A stretch of DNA of 64,000 nucleotides from Pseudolabrys sp. Lineage in GTDB: Bacteria > Pseudomonadota > Alphaproteobacteria > Rhizobiales > Xanthobacteraceae. The notes under the pieces are model-generated. The model was given only the letters and a program-made list of their open reading frames with translations, was not told the origin of the DNA and did not search any database. A program made the translations under genes and the position numbers. The DNA lies in assembly GCA_017849615.1 (NCBI GenBank), contig JAFIGS010000032.1, positions 1 to 64,000 of the forward strand. Direction: 5' to 3'. Positions 25,473-33,452 of the stretch are shown piece by piece (the stretch's first letter is position 1; the number at the start of each line of letters is the position of its first letter).

Positions 25473-27224
25473 ATGAATATCCATAATCCGCCGAAGACGG
25501 GCGGGAATGGTCCGGACCAGGGTTCGGGCAAAGGTGGCCGGCGCAAGGCGCGGCGCACCCCCAAGGGTCGCCAGGTCGACCCACAGGCGCTCAGCGAGGT
25601 CCAGGCGCTACTCATCGACAAGCCGCGCCGGCGCGATCTGCTGATCGAGCATCTTCATCTCATCCAGGATCATTACGGCCACATTTCCGCGCCGCACCTT
25701 GCCGCCCTCGCGCAGGAAATGCGCATGGCCCAGGCCGAGGTTTACGAGGTCGCGACTTTCTATTCGCATTTCGACGTGGTGGACGTGGTGAAGGAAGGCG
25801 AAGCGCCGCCGGCGCCGGTCACCGTGCGCGTCTGCGATTCACTGTCCTGCTGCATGGCCGGCGCCAACACGCTGCTGGCCGAATTGCCCGCCAAACTCGG
25901 CAAGGATGTGCGCGTCGTGCGCGCGCCGTGCATGGGCGCCTGCGATCACGCGCCCGCCGTCGCCGTCGGTCATATGCAGACCGTCAATGCGACCGCCGAC
26001 ACTGTCGCGGCCGCGGTCAAGGCGCATCCGCATCCGCACGCCTGGAAGCCGCAGACGGATTTTGCCGGCTACCGGAAAGCCGGCGGTTATTCGCTGCTGA
26101 AGGATCTTCTCGGGGGCAAACGTACGATCGACGAACTCGTGAAGACCGTCAGCGACGCCGGCCTGCGGGGCCTCGGCGGCGCCGGCTTTCCGACCGGGCG
26201 CAAGTGGTCGCTGGTGCGCGCCGAACCCGCGCCGCGTTTGTTCGCCGTCAATTGCGATGAAGGCGAGCCGGGCACGTTCAAGGACCGTCATTATCTTGAG
26301 CGCGATCCGCATCGCTTCATCGAAGGCATGCTGATCGCCGCCTTCGTCGTCGAAGCCGCCGACACGTATCTGTACGTGCGCGATGAATACCCCGAAATCC
26401 GGCTGATGCTGCTCGAGGAGCTCGACAAGGTTGCCGCCGAAGGGCTGTCGCCGCACACCAAGGTGCATGTGCGCCGCGGCGCCGGCGCCTATATCTGCGG
26501 CGAAGAGTCGGCGATGATCGAGTCCATCGAGGGCAAGCGCGGCCTGCCGCGCCATCGTCCGCCTTATGTCGCGCAGAAGGGCCTGTTCGGCCGTCCGACG
26601 CTCGAGCAGAACGTCGAGACCATGTACTGGATCCGCGACATCATCGAGAAGGGCCCGCAGTGGTTCGCCTCGCAGGGCAAGCCCGAACGCACGGGCTTCC
26701 GCAGTTTCTCGGTGTCGGGCCGCGTCAGGAACCCGGGCGTGAAGGTGGCGCCGGCCGGCACCACCATCCGCGAACTGATCGAGAATTACTGCGGCGGCAT
26801 GCAGGACGGCCACGCGCTCAAGGGCTTTCTGCCGGGCGGCGCTTCGGGCGGCATCTTCCCCCTGTCATTTGCCGATCATCCGCTGGACTTCGGCACTTTC
26901 GAAAAGCACGGCGGCTTCGTCGGCTCGCACGCGGTGGTCATCCTGTCCGACAAGGACGACATGAAAGCCGTTGCGCTCAACCTCATGAAGTTCTTCGCGG
27001 ACGAGAGCTGCGGCCAGTGCACGCCATGCCGCGTCGGCACCGAGAAGGCCGTCAAGCTGATGGAGCGCGGCCCCTGGAACGTCGATCTGCTGACCGAATT
27101 GTCAGCATTGATGCGCGATGCATCGATCTGCGGTCTCGGCCAGGCGGCCCCTAATCCGCTGCTGTCGGTGCTCAACTATTTCCCCGAAGACCTCGAAAAG
27201 CCCCTTCAGGACCTGGCGCCATGA
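25473..27224 (+). CDS. NAD-dependent formate dehydrogenase beta subunit (NuoE-NuoF fusion)
   Basis: 583 residues. Residues about 25-190 are a NuoE/FdsG-like thioredoxin-fold domain with a [2Fe-2S] cluster (CDSLSCCMAG and CMGACDHAP). From about 205 comes the NuoF/FdsB domain: GLGGAGFPTGRKWSLVR and NCDEGEPGTFKDR for NADH and FMN, then ESCGQCTPCRVG plus a later SICGLG cysteine for a [4Fe-4S] cluster. It passes electrons from the alpha subunit to NAD+. The N-terminal 30 residues are basic. The fused architecture matches the two-subunit FDH1 of methylotrophs rather than separate FdsG and FdsB. Its stop overlaps the alpha start by four bases. Confidence 0.95.
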   Translation: MNIHNPPKTGGNGPDQGSGKGGRRKARRTPKGRQVDPQALSEVQALLIDKPRRRDLLIEHLHLIQDHYGHISAPHLAALAQEMRMAQAEVYEVATFYSHFDVVDVVKEGEAPPAPVTVRVCDSLSCCMAGANTLLAELPAKLGKDVRVVRAPCMGACDHAPAVAVGHMQTVNATADTVAAAVKAHPHPHAWKPQTDFAGYRKAGGYSLLKDLLGGKRTIDELVKTVSDAGLRGLGGAGFPTGRKWSLVRAEPAPRLFAVNCDEGEPGTFKDRHYLERDPHRFIEGMLIAAFVVEAADTYLYVRDEYPEIRLMLLEELDKVAAEGLSPHTKVHVRRGAGAYICGEESAMIESIEGKRGLPRHRPPYVAQKGLFGRPTLEQNVETMYWIRDIIEKGPQWFASQGKPERTGFRSFSVSGRVRNPGVKVAPAGTTIRELIENYCGGMQDGHALKGFLPGGASGGIFPLSFADHPLDFGTFEKHGGFVGSHAVVILSDKDDMKAVALNLMKFFADESCGQCTPCRVGTEKAVKLMERGPWNVDLLTELSALMRDASICGLGQAAPNPLLSVLNYFPEDLEKPLQDLAP

Positions 27225-30058
27225 CTGAGACACAGAAGCCCCTCGGTTATGGGCACGACAAAAAGGGCTCCGGCGGCGCGCCGACACCCGGGACTTTCTT
27301 CATCGACGGTCACGAGATCGATATCCGCGAAGGCGAGTCGATCTTCCGCGCCGCGCGCCGCCTCGATATCAAGCTGCCGCATCTGTGCTACTCGCCGCAG
27401 CCGGGCTATCGCGCCGACGGCAATTGCCGTGTCTGCATGGTCGAGATCGAGGGCGAGCGCGTGCTTGCCGCGTCCTGTATCCGCACGCCGTCGCCGGGCA
27501 TGAAGGTGACGACCGACAGCCATCGCGCCAAGACCGCGCGCAAGATGGTCGCCGAACTGCTGGTCACCGACCAGCCTGCAATGGACGTCGCGCACGACCG
27601 CGACAGCGAGTTCTGGAAGACCGCGAAGCGCCAGCACGCCGAGGCCGGCCGTTTTCCCCGGCGCGAAATTGAAGCCGTTCCGGCGCCTGATCGCTCGCAT
27701 CCGGCGATGGCGGTCAATCTCGACGCCTGCATCCAGTGCAATCTCTGCGTCCGCGCCTGCCGCGAAGTCCAGGTCAACGACGTGATCGGCATGGCCGGCC
27801 GCGGTCACGCCGAAAAGATCGTGTTCGATTTCGACGATCCGATGGGCGCCTCGACCTGCGTTGCCTGCGGCGAATGCGTGCAGGCCTGTCCGACCGGCGC
27901 GCTGATGCCTTCGACCATGGTCGACGACAACAACATCTATCTCGGTGCGCCCGATCGCACCGTGGACTCGGTCTGTCCCTATTGCGGCGTCGGCTGCCAG
28001 CTCACGTATGAGATCAAGGACGACAAGATCGTCGCCGTCTCCGGCCGCAACGGTCCGGCCAATGAAAACCGGCTCTGCGTCAAGGGCCGTTTCGGCTTCG
28101 ACTACGTCAATAACCCGCAGCGCCTGACCAAGCCGCTGATCCGCAAGGAAGGCGTGCCGAAGGTCCCGCACGAATTCATCGACCCGTCCAATCCGTGGAC
28201 GCATTTCCGCGAGGCGACCTGGGAAGAGGCGCTCGATCGCGCCGCCAGCGGCCTCAAGACCATCCGCGATCGCGACGGCTCGGACGCGCTCGCCGGTTTC
28301 GGCTCAGCCAAGGGCTCGAATGAAGAGGCCTATCTGTTCCAGAAGCTGGTGCGCCAGGGCTTCGGCACCAACAATGTCGATCACTGCACGCGGCTGTGCC
28401 ACGCCTCGTCGGTGTCAGCGCTATTGGAAGGCGTTGGTTCGGCGGCGGTGTCCGCCACCTTCAACGAAGTGAAGAATTCGGAAGTCATCATCGTCATCGG
28501 CGCCAACCCGACCGAGAACCATCCGGTGGCGGCGACCTACTTCAAGCAGGCGGCCAAGCGCGGCTCCAAGCTCGTGATTATGGACCCGCGCGGCACGGCG
28601 ATGAAGCGCCACGCCTGGAAGATGATGCAGTTCAAGAACGGCACCGACGTGGCGATGCTCAACGCCATGCTGAATGTCATCGTCACCGAGAAGCTCTACG
28701 ACGAGCAGTACATCCAGACCTATGTCGAGGGCTTCGACGCCTGGAAGGAAAACGTCAAGGACTTCACGCCGGAAGAGATGGCGCCGATCTGCGGCATCGA
28801 GGCCGAGACCTTGCGCGAGGTCGCGCGCGCTTATGCCCGCGCCGAGTCGGCGATCATTTTCTGGGGCATGGGCGTGTCTCAGCACACCCACGGCACCGAC
28901 AACGCCCGCTGCCTGATCGCGCTGGCGCTCATCACCGGCCAGATCGGCCGTCCCGGCACCGGCCTGCATCCGCTGCGCGGCCAGAACAACGTGCAGGGCG
29001 CTTCCGACGCCGGCCTGATTCCGATGTTCTTCCCGGACTACAAGTCGGTCGAGAATCCGGAAATCCGCGGCCAGTACGAGAAGGTCTGGGGCGTCAAGCT
29101 GCCGCCCAAGCGCGGCAAGACCGTGGTCGAGATCATGGATGCGATCCACGCGAACGAGATCAAGGGCATGTATATCGAGGGCGAGAACCCTGCGATGTCG
29201 GATCCCGATCTCAACCACGCCCGTCAGGCGCTGGCGCATCTGGAGCATCTCGTGGTGCAGGACCTGTTCCTCACCGAGACCGCGGTTTATGCCGACGTCG
29301 TTCTGCCGGCCTCGGGCTGGCCGGAAAAGGACGGCACCGTCACCAACACCAACCGCCAGGTGCAGATGGGCCGCGCCGCGGTGCCGCTGCCGGGCGATGC
29401 GCGCCAGGATCTCTGGATCATCCAGGACATCGCCAACCGCCTCGGCTGCGGCTGGAACTACAAGAATGTCGGCGAGGTGTTCACCGAAATGGCGTCGCTG
29501 ATGCCGGCGCTGGCCAACATCACCTGGGAGCGCGTCGAGCGCGAGCACGCCGTGACCTATCCGGTGGACGGGCCGGACGTGCCGGGCCGCGACGTCGTGT
29601 TCGACGCCGGCTTCCCGCGCCCGGGCGGCTTCGCCAAGCTGGTGGCGACCAAGCTCACGCCGCCGGACGAAGTGCCGGATCACGACTATCCGTTCATTCT
29701 GTCCACCGGCCGTCAGCTCGAGCACTGGCACACCGGCTCGATGACGCGCCGCGCCAAGGTGCTCGATGCGCTGGAGCCGACCGCGATCGCGCAGCTCTCG
29801 CGCGGCACCATCGAGAAACTCGGCATCGCGCCGGGTGACATGGTGCGCGTCTCGACACGGCGCGGCGAGGTCGAATTGCAGGCGCGGCAGGACGATGCGG
29901 TGCCGGATGGCGTGGTCTTCATTCCGTTCGCCTATGTCGAGGCGGCGGCGAACCTCCTGACCAATCCGAAGCTCGATCCGTTCGGCAAGATTCCGGAGTT
30001 CAAGTTCTGCGCCGCCAAGGTCGAGGCGGTGCGGCCGACCATGGAAGCTGCGGAGTAG
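27221..30058 (+). CDS. fdhF: NAD-dependent formate dehydrogenase alpha subunit (Mo/W-bis-MGD)
   Basis: 945 residues. It has an N-terminal [2Fe-2S] domain (C56, C69, C72, C86), a two-cluster ferredoxin domain (C170-C180 and C213-C223), the proximal [4Fe-4S] (C252, C255, C259, C286), then the molybdopterin domains. C393-H394 in CTRLCHASSV is the metal-ligand Cys with adjacent His of formate dehydrogenases, so it is the cysteine, not selenocysteine, form. It oxidises formate to CO2. Together with the beta subunit it yields NADH from the formate produced by frc. No fdhD/fdsC chaperone or small fdsD subunit is present nearby. Confidence 0.96.
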   Translation: MTETQKPLGYGHDKKGSGGAPTPGTFFIDGHEIDIREGESIFRAARRLDIKLPHLCYSPQPGYRADGNCRVCMVEIEGERVLAASCIRTPSPGMKVTTDSHRAKTARKMVAELLVTDQPAMDVAHDRDSEFWKTAKRQHAEAGRFPRREIEAVPAPDRSHPAMAVNLDACIQCNLCVRACREVQVNDVIGMAGRGHAEKIVFDFDDPMGASTCVACGECVQACPTGALMPSTMVDDNNIYLGAPDRTVDSVCPYCGVGCQLTYEIKDDKIVAVSGRNGPANENRLCVKGRFGFDYVNNPQRLTKPLIRKEGVPKVPHEFIDPSNPWTHFREATWEEALDRAASGLKTIRDRDGSDALAGFGSAKGSNEEAYLFQKLVRQGFGTNNVDHCTRLCHASSVSALLEGVGSAAVSATFNEVKNSEVIIVIGANPTENHPVAATYFKQAAKRGSKLVIMDPRGTAMKRHAWKMMQFKNGTDVAMLNAMLNVIVTEKLYDEQYIQTYVEGFDAWKENVKDFTPEEMAPICGIEAETLREVARAYARAESAIIFWGMGVSQHTHGTDNARCLIALALITGQIGRPGTGLHPLRGQNNVQGASDAGLIPMFFPDYKSVENPEIRGQYEKVWGVKLPPKRGKTVVEIMDAIHANEIKGMYIEGENPAMSDPDLNHARQALAHLEHLVVQDLFLTETAVYADVVLPASGWPEKDGTVTNTNRQVQMGRAAVPLPGDARQDLWIIQDIANRLGCGWNYKNVGEVFTEMASLMPALANITWERVEREHAVTYPVDGPDVPGRDVVFDAGFPRPGGFAKLVATKLTPPDEVPDHDYPFILSTGRQLEHWHTGSMTRRAKVLDALEPTAIAQLSRGTIEKLGIAPGDMVRVSTRRGEVELQARQDDAVPDGVVFIPFAYVEAAANLLTNPKLDPFGKIPEFKFCAAKVEAVRPTMEAAE

Positions 30059-30067
30059 GCCGTCAGC

Positions 30068-30135
30068 CATGCGCGCGCGGAAGCGCGCGCCTCAGCCCAT
30101 GCGCGCGCGCAAGCGCGCCTCAACCCATGCGGCGC
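30068..30135. repeat. Tandem short hairpin repeats, 2.5 copies
   Basis: CATGCGCGCGCGGAAGCGCG then CGCCTCAGCC is followed by CATGCGCGCGCAAGCGCG then CCTCAACC, and then a partial CATGCGGCGCGAGCG. Each full copy can form a GCGCGC hairpin with a GAA/CAA loop. The last partial copy lies within the 3' end of the small minus-strand gene at 30120-30347. The array lies between convergent genes and may act as a terminator. Confidence 0.7.
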
Positions 30136-30347
30136 GAGCGGGCCAGAATGCTCTGATAGGTCGGGGCCGGCGGCGGCGCCTTGCGCTCCGGCTCGGCCTG
30201 CGGCGCGGGCGCCGCTACCGGATCGGCCTTGGCCACGAACAGATTGGCGACCTGCTCGTCGAACTTGCGGGCCTGTTCTTTTTTCGCCGCGCTGAACTTG
30301 TCCAGCGCCGCGTCGATATCGCCGTTCTTGATTGGAATCCGGATCAC
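30120..30347 (-). CDS. Small hypothetical protein
   Basis: 75 residues, not recognised. It has a charged helical N-terminal half (IDAALDKFSAAKKEQARKF) and a Pro/Ala-rich C-terminal half ending in a basic RSRRMG. No signal peptide or membrane segment. Its 3' end merges with a tandem hairpin repeat, so the C-terminus may have been extended or created by that repeat. The reading frame has normal codon bias, but the call as a real gene rests mainly on that. Confidence 0.55.
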   Translation of the reverse strand: MIRIPIKNGDIDAALDKFSAAKKEQARKFDEQVANLFVAKADPVAAPAPQAEPERKAPPPAPTYQSILARSRRMG

Positions 30348-30459
30348 GTCTGCAGTCTCCCGCGTCTTCGCCCTGACGCGGATACTGCAGCGCGGCCGTT
30401 AAGTTTCTCGCGGGCCGATCCCGTCAATTTTATCGACTTCCGTTAACCAGCCGGCGCCG

Positions 30460-30813
30460 TTACTGGAGTGTGCCGTGCGGTTCTTCAACCAGGCGCAGCC
30501 GCATGGAATCGATCAGCGCGCGGCGCCGCGCTTCGGTCTCGCCGAGCGCGGCCTGCGTCTGCTCGCGCGTGGTCTTGTTGGAGCCGGCCAGCACGAAGCC
30601 GCCGAGAAGGGCCGCCATGGCGCCGGCAAAGCCGGCCGGCGCGAACATCAGGATGGACAGCGCCACCAGCACGAACCAGAGCGCGCCGCCGCCGATGGCG
30701 ATACGCGCCGCCCAGGCCAGCTTGTCGCAGCGATCGAGCGCCTGGCGCAGTTCCTCGATCCGCTCTTCCAGCCGGGCGATCTCGGAATGGGCGAGCTCGT
30801 CGTTCATCGGCAT
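30460..30813 (-). CDS. Small membrane protein with coiled-coil N-terminus
   Basis: 117 residues. An amphipathic, charged helix (SEIARLEERIEELRQALDRC) precedes two hydrophobic segments at about 35-58 and 60-78, and a charged helical tail follows. I do not recognise the family. It lies upstream of the 75-residue small gene on the same strand and downstream of the DUF3297 gene; the three could share a transcript. Function unknown. Confidence 0.65.
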   Translation of the reverse strand: MPMNDELAHSEIARLEERIEELRQALDRCDKLAWAARIAIGGGALWFVLVALSILMFAPAGFAGAMAALLGGFVLAGSNKTTREQTQAALGETEARRRALIDSMRLRLVEEPHGTLQ

Positions 30814-30835
30814 GCCCGCTGCCCGTTCGCCGACC

Positions 30836-31111
30836 TTAGGCCTTCGCGCGGAAGTAGGGTTCGACCGTGCCCGTCAGCTTGATGGTCAGCGGCTGGCCGT
30901 AGCGGTCGAGCGCCTTGCCGGCGGCGACGCGGACCCAGCCTTCGCTGACGCAGTATTCCTCGACATTGGTTTTCTCGACGCCCTTGAAGCGGATGCCGAT
31001 GTCGCGCGCGAGAATCTCGGCGTTGAAATACGGGCTGCGCGGATCGGTCGACAACCGGTCGGGCAGCGTGTCGGCGGCGGGCGCGGGGGTGTTGTTATCG
31101 GTCTCTGACAT
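30836..31111 (-). CDS. DUF3297 family protein
   Basis: 91 residues. LPDRLSTDPRSPYFNAEIL, IGIRFKGVEKTNVEEYC and YGQPLTIKLTGTVEPYF match the small DUF3297 family as I know it. It is cytoplasmic with no catalytic motif recognised; some databases mislabel it glutathione peroxidase. It lies 22 bases from the next gene and is probably cotranscribed with it. Confidence 0.82.
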   Translation of the reverse strand: MSETDNNTPAPAADTLPDRLSTDPRSPYFNAEILARDIGIRFKGVEKTNVEEYCVSEGWVRVAAGKALDRYGQPLTIKLTGTVEPYFRAKA

Positions 31112-31251
31112 GGCCGCCTTCTCTCACAGGAGCAGGGCGGCATCAAGCATCGCCGCGGTCCTGCGTCACGCCGCGATACTGCCGCTTTTGCCCTTTGACA
31201 TGCTATGGTCCGCCCCGGAGAGACGGGCGGACGCCGCCAGAGAACGGATCG

Positions 31252-31650
31252 ATGAGAATGCGCGCATTCACGCTGATCGCCGTGGGCTTGTCGCTGGCGG
31301 CAACGGCTCCGGCCTTCGCCAAGCCGGCCTATGTGCCGTCCACGGTCAACCTGCGGTCGGGCCCGGGTACTGACAAGGATATCCTCGGCAAGATCCCGAG
31401 CGGCAGCCTGATCGAAGTCGGCGATTGCACCGGCGGCTGGTGCGCGGTGACCTGGCAGGACAAGAAGGGCTTCGCCATTCAGTCCGCGATCGACTTCTCC
31501 GGGCGCGTGCCGCAGCGGCGCGCCGCGGCACGACGCTATTACGTCGAGGAGCCGCCGATCTATTACGAGGTGCCCCCGCCGCCCGTCTATTATGGCCCGT
31601 ATTACCGGCGGCACTATTTCAGCCCCTGGGGGCCGCGCTACCGTTGGTAA
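31252..31650 (+). CDS. Secreted SH3-domain protein
   Basis: 132 residues from the ATG at 31252; the open frame extends upstream but the signal peptide begins here (MRMRAFTLIAVGLSLAAT, cleavage near AFA-K). An SH3_3-type bacterial domain follows with VNLRSGPGTDKDIL and CTGGWCAVTWQDKKGF. The C-terminus is Tyr/Pro-rich (EEPPIYYEVPPPPVYYG). It is likely periplasmic and cell-wall associated. The two cysteines in the domain could form a disulfide. Confidence 0.88.
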   Translation: MRMRAFTLIAVGLSLAATAPAFAKPAYVPSTVNLRSGPGTDKDILGKIPSGSLIEVGDCTGGWCAVTWQDKKGFAIQSAIDFSGRVPQRRAAARRYYVEEPPIYYEVPPPPVYYGPYYRRHYFSPWGPRYRW

Positions 31651-31690
31651 CGCATGATCCCGGCAACAAAGCGCCGGTTATTTCTTCTTC

Positions 31691-31948
31691 TTATTTCTTC
31701 TTCGGCGTCGCCTCGGTGCCGCGCATGTTCGACCACGGATCGACGCGCACCGGCTGGGCATCGGACTTGCGGGTCCGCTCCAGCGCATTGCGATACTGCG
31801 CATCGACGGTCTCGGCCGTCTTCACGTCGTTCTTTTCGTCGTTGGACATGGCGTGGAAAGGCTTGCGGCCCTGCGCCTCGGCTGGCGCCGACCAAAAGCC
31901 GGCCGTCAAACCGGCAACCATCAAGCTAACGACTGCGAACCTCAGCAC
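31691..31948 (-). CDS. Small exported protein of unknown function
   Basis: 85 residues with a clear signal peptide (LRFAVVSLMVAGLTAGFWS, cleavage near AEA-Q). The mature part is short, hydrophilic and charged, ending in a Lys run. It contains AMSNDEKNDVKTAETVDAQY. Not recognised; proteins of this type recur in Bradyrhizobiaceae-like genomes (impression). It is convergent with the SH3 gene. Confidence 0.7.
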   Translation of the reverse strand: MLRFAVVSLMVAGLTAGFWSAPAEAQGRKPFHAMSNDEKNDVKTAETVDAQYRNALERTRKSDAQPVRVDPWSNMRGTEATPKKK

Positions 31949-32055
31949 CGCGTTTCTCCTGCGACAGCGTCGTTTTCCGACGGCATTTGGAGGCTGTTTG
32001 TACCCAGTTTAAGGCAAAAATACTACTTTCGGCCCGTCGCCGCCGTGGCCTGAAA

Positions 32056-32430
32056 TCACGTCAGGTTACGCATCAGCGCCAGCCCGGCGAATACCGCGAG
32101 CAGCGAAATGAATACCGAAGCAAGGATGTAGATCGCGGCCAGAGCGACCTCGCCGCGCTCATACAGGGCGGCGACGTCGAGGGAAAAAGCCGAGAAGGTG
32201 GTGAAACCGCCGAGAATTCCGGTGGTCAGGAACAGCCGCCAGTGCTGGCTGACGTCGCCCTTGAAGGCGAAATAGCCGGCCAGCAGGCCCATGATCAGGC
32301 AGCCCACGACGTTGACCGTCAGGGTTCCAAACGGGAACGACATTCCGAACAGCCGGGCCGCCCCGACATTGACGCCGTGGCGAAGCGCCGCGCCCAGGCC
32401 GCCGCCGACAAAAACGATCGCATAGAGCAT
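32056..32430 (-). CDS. crcB: Fluoride ion channel CrcB (Fluc)
   Basis: 124 residues, four membrane helices. Signatures are GGGLGAALRHGVN, FPFGTLTVNVVGCLIMGLL (with the central Asn) and TGILGGFTTFSAFSLD, including the TTFSxFS phenylalanine-box region. It is a dual-topology channel that lets fluoride out of the cytoplasm. A single-gene CrcB would homodimerise. The upstream fluoride riboswitch confirms the role. Confidence 0.96.
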   Translation of the reverse strand: MLYAIVFVGGGLGAALRHGVNVGAARLFGMSFPFGTLTVNVVGCLIMGLLAGYFAFKGDVSQHWRLFLTTGILGGFTTFSAFSLDVAALYERGEVALAAIYILASVFISLLAVFAGLALMRNLT

Positions 32431-32484
32431 GTGTCACCTTCGCTTTTGTGCACCGGGCAGCAAAAGACCGCCTTGAACGACTCG

Positions 32485-32583
32485 ACTCCTGCCACCCGCG
32501 CGCGCCGTGGGCGCTGCACGTGTTTGACCTGGCAGGAGTCATCAGCCGTTCGGCGGTTATCGGGGGACCCCATCCCCATCGGC
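32485..32583 (-). promoter_or_regulatory. Fluoride riboswitch (crcB motif) with expression platform
   Basis: Read on the minus strand, the aptamer at about 32583-32531 contains GGGGATGGGGTCCCCC, then AACCGCC-GAAC-GGCTGATG and ACTCCTGCC, matching the crcB-motif features I know: GGnG-AUGGnnUnC-CnCC, AACCGC and CUGAUGACUCCUnC. The final ACTCCTGCCA (32539-32530) is perfectly complementary to a downstream TGGCAGGAGT (32494-32485), the usual mutually exclusive switch stem. There is no long T-run after the stem, so control may involve Rho or translation. crcB starts 55 bases downstream. Confidence 0.9.
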
Positions 32584-32661
32584 GACCAAGCTAGGAGCCG
32601 GCCGCCGGGCGGTCAACGGGCCCCGCGGTATGGCCAGGACATCCGGGACGCGGCGGTTGGC

Positions 32662-32701
32662 TTGACACCCGGTAACCGGGTGTTTATGGAGTGAACGTTC
32701 A
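32662..32701 (+). promoter_or_regulatory. Promoter and TetR operator candidates
   Basis: TTGACA (32662-32667) and TATGGA (32685-32690) are 17 bases apart. The spacer holds the palindrome CACCCGGTAACCGGGTG (32666-32682), and TGAACGTTCA (32692-32701), a perfect 10-bp palindrome, lies at the probable start site. TetR repressors bind such palindromes over promoters. One or both may be the operator of the TetR gene that follows. Confidence 0.68.
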
Positions 32702-32822
32702 TTCTCATCTGAGCCGGCAAAAGCCAGGTGCCTTGGCGCTTGTGCAGGGCCGAGGCGGGCCGGTAACGACCGCCCAGGGTTGCGACCGGACGTTTCGGCA
32801 ACGGAATCTCGCGAGGCAGGGC

Positions 32823-33452
32823 ATGCGCCATCCAAACCAGCAGCGGCAATCCGACCGCCGCACCGAAATTCTCGATGCCGCCGAGCGCTGCTTCGCACGG
32901 TCGGGCTTTCACCGGGCCTCGATGCAGGACATCTGCGCCGAAGCGGGCATGAGCCCCGGCAATCTCTACCGTTATTTTCCGTCGAAAGAGGCGCTGATTG
33001 CCGGCATTTGCGAGCGCAGCCGCGCCGACGCCGCCGAGAGTTTCAACCGGGTCAATGACGCCCCCGATTTCTTCGAGGCGCTGGCCGGTCTGGCGAAATA
33101 TCACCTTGTCGATCGCACCGACGATGAAGTGTCGATCTGCGCCGAGATCATGGCCGAGAGCCGCCGTCATCCGGACATCGCCAGGCTGTACCAGACGATC
33201 GAGAATGACATCCGCGACCGCATGGCGGCGATGCTGAAGCACGCGGCCGAGCGCGGCGAAATCCGCGCCGATATCGACGCCGAGGCGATCGCCGGTCTGT
33301 TGCTCGCCATCGGCGACGGCATGTCGTGGCGGCGCTCGGTCGACGTGAAATTCAATGCCGAGGACTCGTTGCCTCTCGTTTTGAAGATGGTGCGTGGGCT
33401 GCTCGCGCCGGCCAAGACCGCGCGCGGCGACAACAACGGTATCGAAAAATGA
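32823..33452 (+). CDS. TetR-family transcriptional regulator
   Basis: 209 residues from the ATG at 32823, preceded by GAGGCAGGG; a longer frame upstream overlaps the palindromes and is unlikely. HTH: ILDAAERCFARSGFHRASMQ and AEAGMSPGNLYRYFPSKEAL. The C-terminal ligand domain is helical. Its stop overlaps the membrane-fusion gene start (ATGA), so it is the first gene of an RND efflux operon and likely represses it. The effector is unknown. Confidence 0.94.
   Translation: MRHPNQQRQSDRRTEILDAAERCFARSGFHRASMQDICAEAGMSPGNLYRYFPSKEALIAGICERSRADAAESFNRVNDAPDFFEALAGLAKYHLVDRTDDEVSICAEIMAESRRHPDIARLYQTIENDIRDRMAAMLKHAAERGEIRADIDAEAIAGLLLAIGDGMSWRRSVDVKFNAEDSLPLVLKMVRGLLAPAKTARGDNNGIEK

Noticed and set aside
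30068-30135. Possible CRISPR-like repeat
   Set aside because: Units are adjacent without spacers and are simple GCGCGC hairpins, so this is a tandem repeat, not CRISPR.
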